Below are positions 6,245 to 7,191 of a DNA stretch of 7,191 nt, in pieces. Within the stretch, counting starts at the first letter, position 1. Each line of letters begins with the position of its first letter. The DNA is taken from NCBI GenBank assembly GCA_947455385.1, contig CANGNR010000058.1, positions 1-7,191 of the forward strand, read 5' to 3'. This DNA is from Microbacteriaceae bacterium (GTDB lineage Bacteria; Actinomycetota; Actinomycetes; Actinomycetales; Microbacteriaceae). The notes below the pieces were generated by a model. It did no database searches, was not told the origin of the DNA, and saw only the letters and a program-made list of their open reading frames with translations. Position numbers and translations under genes: made by a program.

Positions 6245-6585
6245 GTTCGATAACCGACTTCGGTCTTTCATTCAACGCGGATGGCCTCGTGGCCGCCATC
6301 GTGCAGAGCGCGTCGACCAAGCGCGTACTGATGCTGGCCTGGATGAACGCAGAATCGCTCGCCCTCACACTGGAGAAGGGCGAGACCGTGTTTTGGTCGC
6401 GCAGTCGTCAGGAACTGTGGCACAAGGGCGCAACCTCGGGCAACACGCAGAAGGTCGTCTCGATCGAGGGCGACTGCGACGGCGACGCCCTGCTGATTCT
6501 CGTCAACGAAGATGGCCCTGCCTGCCACAACGGAACCGAGTCGTGCTTCGACTCGCACCAGATTCTGGTGGCCGAAGATGAGTAA
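6241..6585 (+). CDS. hisI: Phosphoribosyl-AMP cyclohydrolase
   Basis: HisI opens the adenine ring of phosphoribosyl-AMP, the third step of histidine synthesis, directly after HisE. The 114-residue product is a stand-alone cyclohydrolase of usual length. Motifs in order are VLMLAWMN (29-36), VFWSRSRQELWHKGATSGN (50-68), DCDGDALLILV (78-88) and GPACHNGTESCF (92-103). Asp78, Asp80 and Asp82 are the expected magnesium ligands, and Cys79, Cys95 and Cys102 the zinc ligands. All are present, so the enzyme should be active. The ATG at 6241 overlaps the hisF stop, and the 3' end overlaps the trpE start by 8 bases. HisE and HisI are encoded apart here, whereas many other bacteria fuse them. Confidence 0.96.
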   Translation: MSSITDFGLSFNADGLVAAIVQSASTKRVLMLAWMNAESLALTLEKGETVFWSRSRQELWHKGATSGNTQKVVSIEGDCDGDALLILVNEDGPACHNGTESCFDSHQILVAEDE

Positions 6586-7191
6586 GTTTGGCATCGAGCA
6601 GGTTCGTGAACTGTCCGCGAAGCACCGGGTCATTCCTGTTATCGAGACCCTATTTGCGGGTTCTGAGACCCCGGTTTCGATCTTTGAGAAACTCGCTGGC
6701 AAAAAGCCCGGAGTATTTCTGCTCGAGTCTGCCGAACAGGGCGTCTGGGCGCGCTACTCGTTTATCGGCGTCAACAACCGCGGCGCACTCAGCCAGGCGA
6801 GCGACGGCAAGGTTTCGTGGAAGTCGGACAGCGGCGCCAGCGCACTGCCGGACGGCGCAACGCTTGACACAAGCTCGGCCCTTGGTGCTCTGCGCCAAGT
6901 TCAAGAGGCGTGGACCTCGGCCCCGCTCGGCGACCTTCCACCGCTCACCAGCGGCCTGGTTGGCGTGATGGCCTGGGACCTCATTCGCGAGATCGAGAAC
7001 CTGCCGGCAGTGCCTGCGCGCGACTTCGCCTCGCCACTGCTTCACCTGGTGATGTTCGAAGACCTGGTCGTGGTCGACCACCTAACCAGCAGCGTCATGC
7101 TGGTGGCAAACATCTTCGTCACCGATGGAATCGACCTCGACGAGGCATACGGCTCGGCACTCGCTCGCATCGAACTACTGAAGGCCGATCT
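6578..7191 (+). CDS. trpE: Anthranilate synthase component I, N-terminal part, 3'-truncated by the window
   Basis: TrpE converts chorismate to anthranilate with ammonia from its glutaminase partner, the first step of tryptophan synthesis. The ATG at 6578 overlaps the end of hisI by 8 bases. The frame stays open to the last base, giving 204 residues of an enzyme of roughly 500. The start fits the family (residues 1-20, ending AKHRVIP). FLLESAEQ (47-54) holds the LLES motif that binds tryptophan in feedback-sensitive TrpE, followed by WARYSFIGV (57-65). SGLVGVMAWDLIREIE (125-140) resembles the usual GGxxGYxxYDxxRxxE region, with MAWD in place of the common YxxYD. The chorismate-binding catalytic domain lies beyond the window. 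PabB and other chorismate enzymes are alternatives, but LLESAEQ with RYSFIG fits TrpE better. The ribosome site is weak (GGTGG at 6567-6571). No trp leader or attenuator precedes it, so translation is probably coupled to hisI. Confidence 0.93.
   Translation, partial: MSKFGIEQVRELSAKHRVIPVIETLFAGSETPVSIFEKLAGKKPGVFLLESAEQGVWARYSFIGVNNRGALSQASDGKVSWKSDSGASALPDGATLDTSSALGALRQVQEAWTSAPLGDLPPLTSGLVGVMAWDLIREIENLPAVPARDFASPLLHLVMFEDLVVVDHLTSSVMLVANIFVTDGIDLDEAYGSALARIELLKAD

Noticed and set aside
5627..6271. Long reverse-strand open frame of 214 codons opposite hisF.
   Set aside because: It is a shadow of hisF and the start of hisI; the protein has low-complexity composition and no recognisable motif or ribosome site.
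6588..6968. Forward open frame of 126 codons starting at a TTG, out of frame with trpE.
   Set aside because: The trpE frame from the ATG at 6578 stays open through the whole stretch and shows LLES and RYSFIG; the other frame is Arg/Ser-rich noise.

Overview
This window is ordinary actinobacterial housekeeping DNA, packed almost end to end with nine genes on the + strand. Several traits suggest an actinobacterium, probably Microbacteriaceae-like (inferred from remembered family sequences, not from a search): a PriA with decayed helicase motifs, the order priA-fmt-rsmB-rpe, a HisE of actinobacterial type, high-GC codon use, and promoter-like hexamers set directly against start codons. I recognise every gene and see no mobile element, CRISPR array, RNA gene, phage gene or defence system. 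No gene-free stretch exceeds about 27 bases.

Layout. Positions 1-1275 hold the 3' part of priA (replication restart), which runs in from upstream. Six bases later comes fmt (1282-2253, methionyl-tRNA formyltransferase). It overlaps rsmB (2250-3650, 16S rRNA cytosine-C5 methyltransferase) through ATGA. Nine bases on is rpe (3660-4328, ribulose-phosphate 3-epimerase). A 27-base gap follows, with a likely leaderless promoter. Then comes a compact amino-acid block: hisE (4356-4619), hisG (4633-5472), hisF (5477-6244), hisI (6241-6585) and the 5' part of trpE (6578 to the window end).

How the genes fit together. The first half serves replication restart, translation initiation and ribosome maturation. 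Rpe belongs to the pentose phosphate pathway, which makes ribose-5-phosphate and hence PRPP. HisG consumes PRPP at the first step of histidine synthesis, HisE and HisI carry out steps two and three, and HisF is the cyclase half of imidazole glycerol phosphate synthase. TrpE commits chorismate to tryptophan, a pathway that also uses PRPP one step later. The other his genes (hisA, hisH, hisB, hisC, hisD) are not in the window. Neither the his block nor trpE has room for a leader peptide or attenuator. Visible control is at the enzyme level: a C-terminal regulatory domain in HisG and the LLES tryptophan-binding motif in TrpE.

The points most worth a second look are the matching TAnnCT-N6-ATG promoters before rpe and hisE, and several substitutions at normally conserved positions of HisF. 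Neither amounts to a new system.
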